A stretch of DNA of 35,471 nt, taken from Betaproteobacteria bacterium. Lineage in GTDB: Bacteria; Pseudomonadota; Gammaproteobacteria; Burkholderiales; Burkholderiaceae_C. The stretch spans positions 1 through 35,471 of the forward strand of contig JANYKR010000237.1 of the NCBI GenBank assembly GCA_025358155.1, in the 5' to 3' direction. The notes under the pieces are model-generated. The model was given only the letters and a program-made list of their open reading frames with translations. It was not told the DNA's origin and searched no databases. Position 1 is the stretch's first letter; each line of letters starts with the position of its first letter. The position numbers and the translations under genes are program-made. This document shows, piece by piece, positions 1 to 8,125 of the stretch.

Positions 1-863
1 GACAGGATCACCTCGCTCTTGATGAAGCCCACCACCAGCAGGCTCATGCGTACCAGGATCACATGGCTGACGTTGGGCAGGATGTGGCGGAACATGCGGC
101 TCACCTGGCTGGCGCCAATGGCCTCGGCGGCGCGCACGTACTCGCGGCCCGAGTGCTTGATGAACTCGGCGCGCACCTGGCGGTACAGCCCCGTCCAGCC
201 GGTCAGGCCCAGGATCAGCACCACCGTGTCCACACCACGCCCCAACACCGCTGCAAAGGCAAAGATCAGCAAGATGTCGGGAATGGCGGTGAAGACGTTG
301 TAGAGCCACTCCAGAAAGTCGCCCACCTTGCCGCCAAAAAAGCCCGACAGCGCACCCAGCACGGTGCCTATCACCGTGGCCAACAAGGCGGCCAGTACGC
401 CGACAAACACCGACACCTCGCAGCCCTTGATCACCTTGGCCAGCACATCGCGGCCCAGCCGGTCGGCGCCCAGCGGCAGGGTCTGGGCCTTGACGGTCTC
501 GGTCGTCTGCATCTTGCTGGCGCGCTCGGCCCACTCCTTGTAGCGCGGCGCCAGCGGGTCGACGTCGGTCAGGTCGATGGCCGGCAGCACTTTGGATTCG
601 AGCCCCGCCATGCTGCCGGCATCCTCGCCGGCGCGGGGGCCGAGAAAGGTCGGCGGCGCGTTGGGCACGGCCAACTCTTGCTGCCAGCCACTGGCCACCC
701 AGCCTGCAGCGGCTGTCGCAATCAGCAGCAGGAAAGCGAGCACGATCACACCCGAGACCAGGCCGACACGGTCGTTCTTGAAACGCCGCCAGGCGGTCAG
801 CCAGACCCCGGAGGAACGGGGCACCGACTGCACCGGCAGCGCTGGGGCCAACACCGCACTCAT
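1..863 (-). CDS. Peptide-type ABC transporter permease, DppC/OppC family (partial, 3' end outside window)
   Basis: Inner-membrane permease half of a family-5 (dipeptide/oligopeptide/opine/nickel class) ABC importer. I translated it from the minus strand; it starts MSAVLAPALPV and is open at the left edge, so about 287 residues are visible. A first membrane helix lies near residues 35-55 (GLVSGVIVLAFLLLIA), followed by a periplasmic stretch and further helices from about residue 150. The ATPase-contact EAA loop is clear (EYVRAAEAIGASQVSRMFRHILPN, mostly matching the EAA-3x-G-9x-I-x-LP pattern). The periplasmic insert between helix 1 and the core (about 85 residues) is longer than in classical DppC. 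Its ATG overlaps the TGA of the upstream permease by four bases, so the two are translationally coupled. ATPase genes are presumably beyond the edge. Substrate cannot be told from sequence. Confidence 0.9.
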   Translation of the reverse strand, partial: MSAVLAPALPVQSVPRSSGVWLTAWRRFKNDRVGLVSGVIVLAFLLLIATAAAGWVASGWQQELAVPNAPPTFLGPRAGEDAGSMAGLESKVLPAIDLTDVDPLAPRYKEWAERASKMQTTETVKAQTLPLGADRLGRDVLAKVIKGCEVSVFVGVLAALLATVIGTVLGALSGFFGGKVGDFLEWLYNVFTAIPDILLIFAFAAVLGRGVDTVVLILGLTGWTGLYRQVRAEFIKHSGREYVRAAEAIGASQVSRMFRHILPNVSHVILVRMSLLVVGFIKSEVIL

Positions 864-1798
864 CGCAACACCACCCGTGGGTCTACCACCTTGTAGAGCA
901 GGTCGGTCGCCAGGTTGATCAGCATCGTCAGCATCGCCAAGTACACGGTGACGGCCTGGATCACGGGGTAGTCGCTGCGGTTGACCGCAAGCAGCACCTC
1001 GCGCCCCAGGCCGGGGATGGAAAAGAACACCTCGATCAGGAACGAGCCCACAAAAATACCCGGCAGCGCCAGCCCGATGTTGGTCAGGATCGGGATCATT
1101 GCGTTGCGCAGCACATGCTTGAACAGCACGGTGGGTTCGGTCAGGCCCTTGGCGCGGGCGGTGCGCACGTAGTCGTGGCCCAGTTCATCGAGAAAAAAGC
1201 TGCGGTAGAGCCGGGTCTGGGGTGACACGCCCACCATCACCGCGAGCAGCACCGGCAAGGGGGCATAGGTGACGAGGTTGTTGGCCACGCTGTCGCTCCA
1301 GCCCTGCACCGGGAACCAGCCGAGCTGAAAGCCGAACACGTACTGGCCGACGATGACGTAGACCAGAAAGCTGATCGACAGCGCCACCGTGGTGGCCACC
1401 ATCAGCGTGCGGTCGGTCAGCGAGCCCCGGACGTAGGCCACACCCAGGGCAATCGGCACCGCCAGCACCGTGTCCAGGATCAGGATCGGCAGCATCACCG
1501 TCAACGTGGCCGGCAGCCGCGTGGCAAACAAGTGACTGACCTGCTCGTTGGTGGCCCAGCTGCGGCCCCAGTCGAAGCTGACGATCTGCTTCAAGAAGAT
1601 GCCGAACTGCACATAGGCCGGCTGGTCGAGGCCGAGTTGCTGGCGGATGGCGGCGATTTGCTCGGGCGTGGCGTTCTGGCCAGCCAGGATCACGCTGGGG
1701 TCGCTGCCAAAAAAATGGAACAGCGTAAACACCAGCATCACCACACCGAGCAGCGTGGGCACCATCTGCCACAGGCGTTTGATCACATAGGCCAGCAT
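860..1798 (-). CDS. Peptide-type ABC transporter permease, DppB/OppB family
   Basis: 312-residue inner-membrane permease, partner of the DppC-like protein that follows. It opens with the family hallmark MLAYVIKRLWQMVPTLLGV (membrane helix 1), then a periplasmic loop with FGSDPSVILAGQNATPEQIAAIRQQLGLDQP, typical of OppB/DppB. The EAA loop reads DYVRTARAKGLTEPTVLFKH, followed by VLRNAMIPILT. The reading frame stays open upstream to 2272, but the extra N-terminus is low-complexity and would cover the divergent promoter region; the start at 1798 gives the normal family length and N-terminus. The two permeases share an ATGA overlap. The tandem binding-protein genes are transcribed divergently from the other side of a 271-bp spacer. 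Confidence 0.93.
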   Translation of the reverse strand: MLAYVIKRLWQMVPTLLGVVMLVFTLFHFFGSDPSVILAGQNATPEQIAAIRQQLGLDQPAYVQFGIFLKQIVSFDWGRSWATNEQVSHLFATRLPATLTVMLPILILDTVLAVPIALGVAYVRGSLTDRTLMVATTVALSISFLVYVIVGQYVFGFQLGWFPVQGWSDSVANNLVTYAPLPVLLAVMVGVSPQTRLYRSFFLDELGHDYVRTARAKGLTEPTVLFKHVLRNAMIPILTNIGLALPGIFVGSFLIEVFFSIPGLGREVLLAVNRSDYPVIQAVTVYLAMLTMLINLATDLLYKVVDPRVVLR

Positions 1799-1920
1799 CC
1801 GGTGCGCACTCCAGGGTTGTTGCCGGCCCGGCACTTGTGGCGGCGGAACCGAAATTTCGGGATGCGCGAGTCTAGGTGACGCATCCCGGCCTGCCGGCCT
1901 ATCGCAAACCCCGGGCTGGC

Positions 1921-1950
1921 AGTGGCTGGCCGTGGCTGGCAGTGGCTGGT
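1921..1950. repeat. Three tandem 10-bp units (NGTGGCTGGY) in the divergent spacer
   Basis: The units are AGTGGCTGGC, CGTGGCTGGC and AGTGGCTGGT, back to back. They sit in the 271-bp spacer between the divergent permease and binding-protein genes, so they may overlap promoter or operator sequence. No clear -35/-10 pair could be picked by eye in this GC-rich spacer. Confidence 0.7.
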
Positions 1951-2069
1951 GGTGGCCAAGGGCGGCCTGGGCTGCGGGTTGTCGGTGATGCGCGGGCCCG
2001 CCGTACGCCGCTAGACTGCGCGCCAGTCGCCGTTGACCCGGCTCAACCGCAACGCGTCCTGCCACCCTG

Positions 2070-3917
2070 ATGTCCACCGATCCGCAACGCCGTGCCCTGC
2101 TGGTCTTGCCGCTGGCTGCCGCGCTGCCACCGTTGGCGGCTGCCGCCACGGTCGCCACGGTCGCCACGCCGGCAGCGATCAAGACCTTGCGGGTGATGTT
2201 CAATTCTGCCGAGACCAGTTTTGATCCGGCGCGCATCATCGACCTGTACTCGCGCACCGTCACGGCGCACATCTTCGAGTCGCTGTACGGCTACGACGCG
2301 CTGGCGCGGCCGGTCAAGGTGGTGCCCAGCCTGGCCGCTGGCCTGCCCGAGGCGTCGGACGACTTCCGGGTCTGGACGGTCCGGCTGCGCCCGGGTGTCT
2401 TCTTCGCCGACGACCCGGCCTTCAAGGGCCGGCCGCGCGCGCTGGTGGCCGACGACGTGCTCTACGCCTTCAAGCGGGTGGTTGACCCGGCCAACAAGAG
2501 CCCGGCCGCCACCAGCGTGCTCGACGCCGGCTTTGTCGGCCTGGCCCAGGCGCGCCAACTCGCGCTCAGCACCCGCAAACCGTTCGACTACAACGCGCCC
2601 ATCGCCGGCCTGCAAGCGCTGGACGCCCACACCCTGCGCTTCACGCTCAAGGCGCCACGGCCGCGTTTCATCCAGACCCTGTGCGCGCCCGACATCCTGG
2701 GCGCGCAGGCGCGTGAGGTGGTGGACTTCTACGGCGAGGCCATCGGCGAGCACCCGGTGGGCACCGGCCCGTTCCGCCTCAAGCAGTGGGTGCGCGGCTC
2801 CAAGATCGTGCTGGAGCGCAACCCGCAGTTCCGCGACATGACTTACCAGGCCGAGCCGGCCGCGGGGGATGCCGCCGGCCAGGCCATCCTGGCGCGTCTC
2901 AAGGGCCGGCGTCTGCCGATGGTGGACCGGGTGGAGGTGTCGATCATCGAGGAGAACCAGCCGCAGTGGCTGTCGTTCTTGAACGCCGAAATCGACTGCC
3001 TGGTGGCCAACGTCGGCTCGGTGCCGCTGGAGTTTGCGATGCTGGCGGTGCCCAACGGACGGCTTGCGCCCAACCTGGCGCGGCGCGGTGTGCAACTGCA
3101 TCGCTCGTTGCGCTCGGACTGCGCAATGGCCTACTTCAACATGGACGACCCGGTGGTAGGGGGCTACACGCCCGACAAGGTGGCGCTGCGCCGTGCGCTG
3201 TCGCTGGCCTACAACGTCGAGCGCGAGGTGCGGCTGGTGCGGCGCGGCCAGGCCGTGCCGGCGCAGTCGCCCCTGCTGCCCGGCACCACCGGCTATGACC
3301 CGGCTTTTCGCAGCGAGATGAGCGAGCACAGCGTGGCCCGCGCCAAGGCGCTGCTCGATATGCACGGCTACCTCGACCGCGACGGCGATGGCTGGCGCGA
3401 GCTGCCCGACGGCCGGCCGCTCAAGCTGACGATGTCGACCGAGCCCGAGCAGATCTACCGGCTGTTCAACGATGTCTGGCGGCGCTGCTTGCAGGCGGTG
3501 GGGATACGCTGCGATTTCGAGATTGCGCAGTGGCCGTCGCACATGAAGTCCGCGCTGGGCGGCTCGCTGCAGATGTGGATGCTGGGCAGCTCGGCCGATG
3601 TGCCAGACGGCCAGAGCGCGCTGGCCCGTTGGTATGGCCCGCAGGCGGGCCAGCAAAACCTGGCGCGCTTCAAGCTGCCGGCGTTTGATGCGCTGTACGA
3701 GCGCATGCAGGCCCTGCCCGACGGGCCCGAGCGAGACGCCCTGTTCCTGGAATGCAAGCGCCTGGCGGTGGCCTTCATGCCCTACAAGGTGCTGGTGCAC
3801 CGCATCGCCAACGAGCTGCTGCACCCCTGGGTGACCGGCTACCGCCGTGCGCCGTTCTGGTACGACTGGTGGCACCAGGTCGATGTAGACCCGGCGCGGC
3901 GTGCGGCCAGTGTTTGA
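2070..3917 (+). CDS. Periplasmic solute-binding protein, ABC transporter family 5 (first of a tandem pair)
   Basis: 615-residue extracellular solute-binding protein (SBP_bac_5 family), the receptor of the adjacent importer. The N-terminus is a secretion signal: PQRRALLVLPLAAALPPLAA with a likely cut in the Ala-rich segment before residue 30. The twin Arg is suggestive of Tat export but the rest of the Tat consensus is weak. Family signatures are visible: FDPARIIDLYSRTVTAHIFESL near the mature N-terminus, the DDFRVWTVRLRPGVFFADDPAF strand block, and HPVGTGPFRLKQWVRGSKIVLERN. At 615 residues it is somewhat longer than DppA/OppA (about 535). It is transcribed divergently from the permeases and is followed at once by a paralogue. 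Ligand is unknown; peptides or opine-like compounds are the usual range. Confidence 0.9.
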   Translation: MSTDPQRRALLVLPLAAALPPLAAAATVATVATPAAIKTLRVMFNSAETSFDPARIIDLYSRTVTAHIFESLYGYDALARPVKVVPSLAAGLPEASDDFRVWTVRLRPGVFFADDPAFKGRPRALVADDVLYAFKRVVDPANKSPAATSVLDAGFVGLAQARQLALSTRKPFDYNAPIAGLQALDAHTLRFTLKAPRPRFIQTLCAPDILGAQAREVVDFYGEAIGEHPVGTGPFRLKQWVRGSKIVLERNPQFRDMTYQAEPAAGDAAGQAILARLKGRRLPMVDRVEVSIIEENQPQWLSFLNAEIDCLVANVGSVPLEFAMLAVPNGRLAPNLARRGVQLHRSLRSDCAMAYFNMDDPVVGGYTPDKVALRRALSLAYNVEREVRLVRRGQAVPAQSPLLPGTTGYDPAFRSEMSEHSVARAKALLDMHGYLDRDGDGWRELPDGRPLKLTMSTEPEQIYRLFNDVWRRCLQAVGIRCDFEIAQWPSHMKSALGGSLQMWMLGSSADVPDGQSALARWYGPQAGQQNLARFKLPAFDALYERMQALPDGPERDALFLECKRLAVAFMPYKVLVHRIANELLHPWVTGYRRAPFWYDWWHQVDVDPARRAASV

Positions 3918-3978
3918 CGCCTCCCGGTTGCCCCGCGCCGATTTCTCGCCTTCCGTGCTGAACCCCACGAACCCTCAA

Positions 3979-5895
3979 GTGCCCATCAAGTCCGCTGCAA
4001 CAAGCCCGCGCCGGCGGCGCCACCTGCTGGCCCTGGCGTGGCTGCTGGCCGCTTTTTCCCTGGCAGCCACTGTGCGGGCGGCCGGTGACCCAGCGGCGGC
4101 GGCCCCGGCGCCCACTGCTGCGGTGGCCAGCGGAGTCGCCGCGCCAGCGGCCGCTGCGCACGCCGAGCATGTTTTGCGCTACGCATTTCCGGTGGCCGAG
4201 ACCGGCTTCGACCCGGCCAAGATCTCCGACCTGTACTCGCGCGTCATCACCTCACAGATCTTTGAGGCACTGTTCCATTACGACCACCTGGCGCGGCCGG
4301 CGCGGGTGCGGCCCCTCACGGCAGCGGCGGCGCCCGAGGTGTCGGACGACTTCAAGCGCTACACCTTCCAGATCCGGCCGGGCATTTTGTTTGCCGACGA
4401 CCCGGCGTTCAAGGGCGCCAAGCGTGAACTGGTGGCGCAAGACTACGTCTACACCCTGCAGCGCTTTGCCGACCCGGCCACCAAGAGCCCCGTCTGGAGC
4501 GAGATCGAGGAGCTGGGCCTGCTGGGCCTGGCCGAGCAGCGCAAGCTGGCACTGGCCACCCGCAAGCCCTTTGACTACGCCGCCGAGCTGCCGGGCCTCA
4601 AGGCGACCGGCCGCTACACCCTGCAGTTCACCTTGAAAGAAGCCCGGCCGCGCCTGCCCGAGCTGATGGCCGACAACAGCCTGTACGGCGCGGTGGCGCG
4701 CGAGGTGGCGGAGTTTTATGGCGACAAGCTGGCCGAGCATCCGGTAGGCACCGGCGCGTTCCGGCTGGCAAGCTGGCGCCGCAGCTCACAGATCGTGCTG
4801 GAGCGCAACCCGAACTACCGGCTCAGGCACTACGAGGACGAGGCCGAGCCCGGCCCGGATGACGCCGTCGGCCAGGCGCTGCTGGCCCGCTTCAAGGGCC
4901 GTCAGATTCCGATGCTGGACCGGGTGGTGATCTCCATCATCGAAGAATCGCAGCCACGCTGGCTGTCGTTCTTGAACCAGCAGCAAGACTTTGTCGAGCG
5001 CGTGCCGCCCGAGTTTGTCAACACCGCGATGCCCGGCGGCAAGTTGGCGCCCAACCTGGCCAAACAGGGCATCGTCGGCTACCGCACCGTGGGGCCGGAG
5101 GGTGTGCTGACCGTCTTCAACATGGAGGACCCGGTGGTGGGCGGCTACACCCCCGACAAGGTGGCGCTGCGCCGGGCGATCAACCTCGCGGTGGACATCC
5201 CGCGTGAAATCGCGCTCGGCCGGCGCGGCCAGGCCGTCCCGGCCCAGTCGCCGCTGGTGCCACACACCACCGGCTACGACCCGTCCTACCGCAGCGAGAT
5301 GGGCGAGTTCAGCCCTGCCAAGGCCCGGGCCTTGCTGGATTTGTACGGCTACGTGGACAAGGACGGCGACGGCTGGCGCGACCTGCCCGATGGAAAACCG
5401 CTGCTGCTGGTGCGCAACACCCAACCCGACGCCGCCCAGCGCCAGCTCGACGAGCTGTGGCAAAAAAACATGAACGCCGTCGGGTTGAAAATCGCCTTCA
5501 AGTTTGCCAAATGGCCCGAAAACCTGAAGGCCAGCCAGGCCGGCAAGCTGATGATCTGGGGCGTGGGCTCGGCGGCCTCGCAGCTGGACGGGCAAAACGC
5601 ACTGCAGCGGCTGTACGGGCCGTCGTCGGGCGGCGCCAATCTGGCGCGCTTCAAGCTGCCCGAGTTTGATGCGATCTACAGCCAGATGTCGTCGCTGCCC
5701 AATGGGCCCGAGCGGGACGCGTTGTTCTTGCAGGCCAAGCGCTTGTCAACCGCGTATGCGCCCTACAAGCAGCATGTGCACCGGGTCTACACCGACATGG
5801 CCCAGCCCTGGTTTGTGGGCTACCGGCGCGGGTTGTTCTGGAGCCGCTGGTGGCACCTGGTGGATGTGGACCCGGCGCTGCGGCCGGCGCCGTAG
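3979..5895 (+). CDS. Periplasmic solute-binding protein, ABC transporter family 5 (second of a tandem pair)
   Basis: Paralogue of the gene just upstream. Long blocks are the same or nearly so, for example EHPVGTG-F, VGGYTPDKVALRRA, RRGQAVPAQSPL and NGPERDALFL. Start is uncertain: the frame opens at GTG 3901, overlapping the upstream stop by 17 bases, with further GTG codons at 3955 and 3979. I prefer 3979 because it gives a compact signal peptide (PRRRRHLLALAWLLAAFSLA, cut near VRA-AGD) and 638 residues; none of the starts has a good Shine-Dalgarno. A 60-residue Ala/Pro-rich linker follows the signal before the conserved domain begins at HVLRYAFPVAETGFDPAKIS. It is probably co-transcribed with its neighbour. 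Two receptors feeding one permease pair would widen the ligand range; this is inference. Confidence 0.88.
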   Translation: MPIKSAATSPRRRRHLLALAWLLAAFSLAATVRAAGDPAAAAPAPTAAVASGVAAPAAAAHAEHVLRYAFPVAETGFDPAKISDLYSRVITSQIFEALFHYDHLARPARVRPLTAAAAPEVSDDFKRYTFQIRPGILFADDPAFKGAKRELVAQDYVYTLQRFADPATKSPVWSEIEELGLLGLAEQRKLALATRKPFDYAAELPGLKATGRYTLQFTLKEARPRLPELMADNSLYGAVAREVAEFYGDKLAEHPVGTGAFRLASWRRSSQIVLERNPNYRLRHYEDEAEPGPDDAVGQALLARFKGRQIPMLDRVVISIIEESQPRWLSFLNQQQDFVERVPPEFVNTAMPGGKLAPNLAKQGIVGYRTVGPEGVLTVFNMEDPVVGGYTPDKVALRRAINLAVDIPREIALGRRGQAVPAQSPLVPHTTGYDPSYRSEMGEFSPAKARALLDLYGYVDKDGDGWRDLPDGKPLLLVRNTQPDAAQRQLDELWQKNMNAVGLKIAFKFAKWPENLKASQAGKLMIWGVGSAASQLDGQNALQRLYGPSSGGANLARFKLPEFDAIYSQMSSLPNGPERDALFLQAKRLSTAYAPYKQHVHRVYTDMAQPWFVGYRRGLFWSRWWHLVDVDPALRPAP

Positions 5896-5897
5896 AC

Positions 5898-5921
5898 GCA
5901 GCGCCGCAGCGCCGCAGCGCC
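5898..5921. repeat. Three perfect 8-bp tandem copies of GCAGCGCC
   Basis: The copies lie at 5898-5905, 5906-5913 and 5914-5921, directly after the stop codon of the second binding protein. Short slippage-type repeat with no evident role. Confidence 0.7.
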
Positions 5922-5939
5922 GGGCGCCGCTGGCGGGCA

Positions 5940-5959
5940 CGCAGCAGCGTTTTGCTGCG
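5940..5959. terminator. Candidate bidirectional hairpin between convergent genes
   Basis: Seven-base-pair inverted repeat CGCAGCA / TGCTGCG around a GCGTTT loop. It lies between the ends of the second binding-protein gene (plus) and the Lys-rich mini-gene (minus), where a shared terminator would be expected. No run of T follows, so intrinsic termination is uncertain. Confidence 0.35.
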
Positions 5960-5977
5960 GCCGGCCGGCAGACAAGA

Positions 5978-6118
5978 TCATTTCTTCTTCTTGCTGCGCT
6001 CGGGCACCACGGTGGTGATGGTGGCCGTGACGGCGCCGGGCGACAGCGGCTTGGCGGTGCTGTCGTCCTTCTTCGGTTTCTTGGTCTCTTTGGTGCTGCG
6101 TTGTTGGGATTTGGCCAT
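5978..6118 (-). CDS. Small Lys-rich conserved protein (46 aa)
   Basis: A 46-residue protein beginning MAKSQQRSTKETKKPKKDD and ending in ERSKKKK. Both ends are strongly basic, with a short Thr/Val-rich middle (GAVTATITTVV). I recognise the opening as similar to small hypothetical proteins of Burkholderiales that start MAK-Q-RS-KE-KKPKK, but no function is known to me. It has no membrane segment or signal peptide. The charge suggests binding to nucleic acid or ribosomes, which is inference only. It stands alone, convergent with the binding-protein gene. Confidence 0.6.
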   Translation of the reverse strand: MAKSQQRSTKETKKPKKDDSTAKPLSPGAVTATITTVVPERSKKKK

Positions 6119-6240
6119 CGTGGCGCTCCTGGCTGTGCCGCGCCGGGACGGTGCGGAATAGCGCATGCTTGCGGCTGGCAGCGGGCTTGTCAATGCTTGG
6201 CGGGATGCCGGGTGCGCGGCGGCCCCGCCGCTGTGGCGCC

Positions 6241-6257
6241 GCCGCCATCATGGCGGC
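6241..6257 (-). terminator. Hairpin downstream of the 122-aa unknown gene
   Basis: GCCGCCA / TGGCGGC perfect 7-bp arms around a three-base loop (TCA), beginning 18 bases past the stop codon of the gene at 6275-6643 in its reading direction. Position fits a terminator; there is no T tract. Confidence 0.4.
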
Positions 6258-6274
6258 TGAGCTGTGGGTTCGAG

Positions 6275-6643
6275 TCAGGCAGCGGGCAGGTCGGCGCGGG
6301 CCTTGACGATCACGGCGCGGGCCTGCAACTCGCTGTCGAGCGACGCGTCCAGCGGCGAACGGCACAAGCCGGCGTGGTCGTAGCGGGCGTTTTCGTACAG
6401 CGCAGCAGCGGCCGGAAAGGTGTTGAGCAGCGCGTCCAGCCCGCCCTCCAGCGTCAGGCCATCGAGCAACCGGGCCAGGTGGCGCACCAGCCGGCGGTAC
6501 TGCGACGCGCCGATGCGCTGGCCGCTGTTCTCCACCCGCTGCAGCAGTTCAGCCAAGGTGATGGCGGTCTTGAGTGCGCCGGTGATCGGCTGCCCGCCCG
6601 GGGGCTGGGCGGCGGCGTTGGAGGCAGGGCGGGCGGTTTGCAT
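6275..6643 (-). CDS. Unrecognised soluble protein (122 aa)
   Basis: Unknown function. The product begins MQTARPASNAAAQPPGGQPI: a flexible Pro/Ala/Gln start, then a mostly helical domain (ITLAELLQRVENSGQRIGASQYRRLVRHLARLLDGL), a middle with FPAAAALYENARYDHAGLCRSPLD, and a C-terminal Ala-rich stretch. There is no signal peptide or membrane helix. A good Shine-Dalgarno (AGGAG) lies eight bases before the ATG, which with its amphipathic pattern supports a real gene. It is divergent from the EthD-like gene across a 200-bp spacer. Confidence 0.6.
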   Translation of the reverse strand: MQTARPASNAAAQPPGGQPITGALKTAITLAELLQRVENSGQRIGASQYRRLVRHLARLLDGLTLEGGLDALLNTFPAAAALYENARYDHAGLCRSPLDASLDSELQARAVIVKARADLPAA

Positions 6644-6677
6644 CTGGGGGCTCCTGGTACCCGCAACAGGCGGGCAC

Positions 6678-6690
6678 TCTGGTCACCAGA
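6678..6690. promoter_or_regulatory. Short palindrome in a divergent spacer
   Basis: TCTGGT-C-ACCAGA, six-base arms around one base, lying 35 bases before the 122-aa gene and about 155 before the EthD-like gene. It could be an operator for either gene; no adjacent regulator gene supports this. Confidence 0.25.
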
Positions 6691-6845
6691 TGGAGATGCT
6701 GCGCCGGCTTGCAAGGTCTGGGCCGCTGCCCGGCCGCTCGCCGGGTGCAGTCCGGGCTTACCCCGGGTCGCCAGACGCGGGTGGCTTGTGCGGTAATGGC
6801 TCGCGGCGCAACGCGCCGAATCACCCCATCCCCATCGGAGCCTCC

Positions 6846-7160
6846 ATGATCAAAGTCCACATCCTCTACCCGAACAACCCCGGCGTGCGTTTCGACATGG
6901 CGTACTACACCGACCGCCACATGCCGATGGTCCAGGCCAGGATCGGTGCGGCTTGCACCGGTTTCACTGTCGATGCCGGCATGGCGGGCGGTGCGCCGGG
7001 CCAGGCCGCACCCTACGTGGCAATCGGCGCGCTGATGGTCACATCGGTAGAGGCTTTTGGCGCGGCGATGGGCCAGCACGGCGCCGAGATCATGGGCGAC
7101 ATCCCCAATTACACCGACGCCCAGCCGGTGATCCAGATCAGCGAAGTCAAGGTCGGCTGA
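6846..7160 (+). CDS. EthD family protein (dimeric alpha/beta-barrel)
   Basis: 104-residue protein of the EthD type: MIKVHILYPNNPGVRFDMAYYTDRHMPMV matches the family opening, with the conserved Y-x(3)-H-P/M-like motif (YYTDRHMP). The rest (GAPYVAIGALMVTSVEAFGAAM-like, then IPNYTDAQPVIQISEV) fits the ferredoxin-like dimeric barrel fold, and the length is normal for single-domain members. Named after the ethyl tert-butyl ether locus; most members have no known reaction. GGAG precedes the ATG by five bases. The class II aldolase gene follows 100 bp downstream on the same strand, so the two may be co-expressed, though the gap is large for an operon. Confidence 0.82.
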   Translation: MIKVHILYPNNPGVRFDMAYYTDRHMPMVQARIGAACTGFTVDAGMAGGAPGQAAPYVAIGALMVTSVEAFGAAMGQHGAEIMGDIPNYTDAQPVIQISEVKVG

Positions 7161-7260
7161 GTCTGCTTGCGCGGCGCTGCCGTCAAGCCTTGCGCCCCGG
7201 GGCCAGCCCTGTGATGGATTGGCGGCAGAATCACTCATTTCACAGTAAATCGAGGCCGCC

Positions 7261-8052
7261 ATGATCGTCCCCCTGCACGCCGCCGAAGCCACCGACGCCG
7301 CCTACCCCCGGCCGGCGCAAATTGCCCCGGCCGAATGGTCGGCGCGGGTGCAGCTGGCCGCCGCCTACCGCATCTTCGACCGGCTCGGCTGGAGCGAGCT
7401 GATCTACAACCACATCTCGCTGCGGGTGCCGGGTGAGCCGGAGCACTTTTTGCTCAACCCCTTCGGCCTGCACTACGCAGAGGTCTGTGCGTCCAACCTG
7501 GTCAAGGTGGATGTTCGCGGCAACGTGGTGGGCCCCTCACCCTGGCCGATCAACCCGGCCGCGTTCAGCTTTCACGGCGCGATCCACCAGACCCTGCCCG
7601 AGGCCCACTGCGTGATGCATGTGCACACCGCCGCCACGATGGCGGTATGTTGCCTGGACGAGGGCTTGTCGTTCACCAACTTCTATGCTGCTCAACTGCA
7701 CGGCAAGGTGGCCTACCACGACTTTGAAGGCATCACGGTGCATGTCGAGGAGGGTCAGCGCATCCTGGCCAGCGCCGCCGGCAAACCCGTGTTGCTGCTG
7801 CGAAACCACGGGCCGGTGAGCATCGGCTTCAGCCTGGCCAATGCCTTCAGCCTGATGTGGCTGCTCAACCGGGCCTGCGAGGTGCAGGTGGCCAGCCAGG
7901 CGCTGGGCCGGCTGCGGCCTATCCCGGTGCCCGTGCTCGAAGCCTGCGTGCGGGATGCGCTCAACTTCAACCCGAAGTTCGGCGCGGGGCAAGATGCCTT
8001 TGACGCGATGCAGCGGCTGGTGGACCGGGCCGACCCCTCCTACCGGGCCTGA
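7261..8052 (+). CDS. Class II aldolase/adducin family protein
   Basis: 263-residue cytoplasmic protein of the zinc-dependent class II aldolase fold (FucA/AraD superfamily). The N-terminal helix block RVQLAAAYRIFDRLGWSELI is followed by NHISLRVPG, the family phosphate/substrate loop region. The zinc ligands are visible as H120 and H122 (MHVHT) and probably H183 in the RNHG motif. Members without sugar-phosphate context often have unknown substrates, and many proteobacterial ones of this length are annotated only as class II aldolases. GAGG lies six bases before the ATG. Convergent with the SRPBCC gene. Confidence 0.88.
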   Translation: MIVPLHAAEATDAAYPRPAQIAPAEWSARVQLAAAYRIFDRLGWSELIYNHISLRVPGEPEHFLLNPFGLHYAEVCASNLVKVDVRGNVVGPSPWPINPAAFSFHGAIHQTLPEAHCVMHVHTAATMAVCCLDEGLSFTNFYAAQLHGKVAYHDFEGITVHVEEGQRILASAAGKPVLLLRNHGPVSIGFSLANAFSLMWLLNRACEVQVASQALGRLRPIPVPVLEACVRDALNFNPKFGAGQDAFDAMQRLVDRADPSYRA

Positions 8053-8125
8053 CGCGTCTTGCCGGGACAAGCCGGGCAGCACCAGAGCGGCTGCAAGCGT
8101 GGTGCGGAGGTAGGGAGCCTTGCGC

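Noticed and set aside
1799-2272. N-terminal extension of the DppB-like permease
   Set aside because: It would run through the divergent promoter and into the binding-protein gene, adds no conserved sequence, and precedes a perfect family start at 1798.
2043-3968. 641-residue open frame on the minus strand
   Set aside because: Antisense to the first binding protein with no recognisable domain; typical GC-rich shadow.
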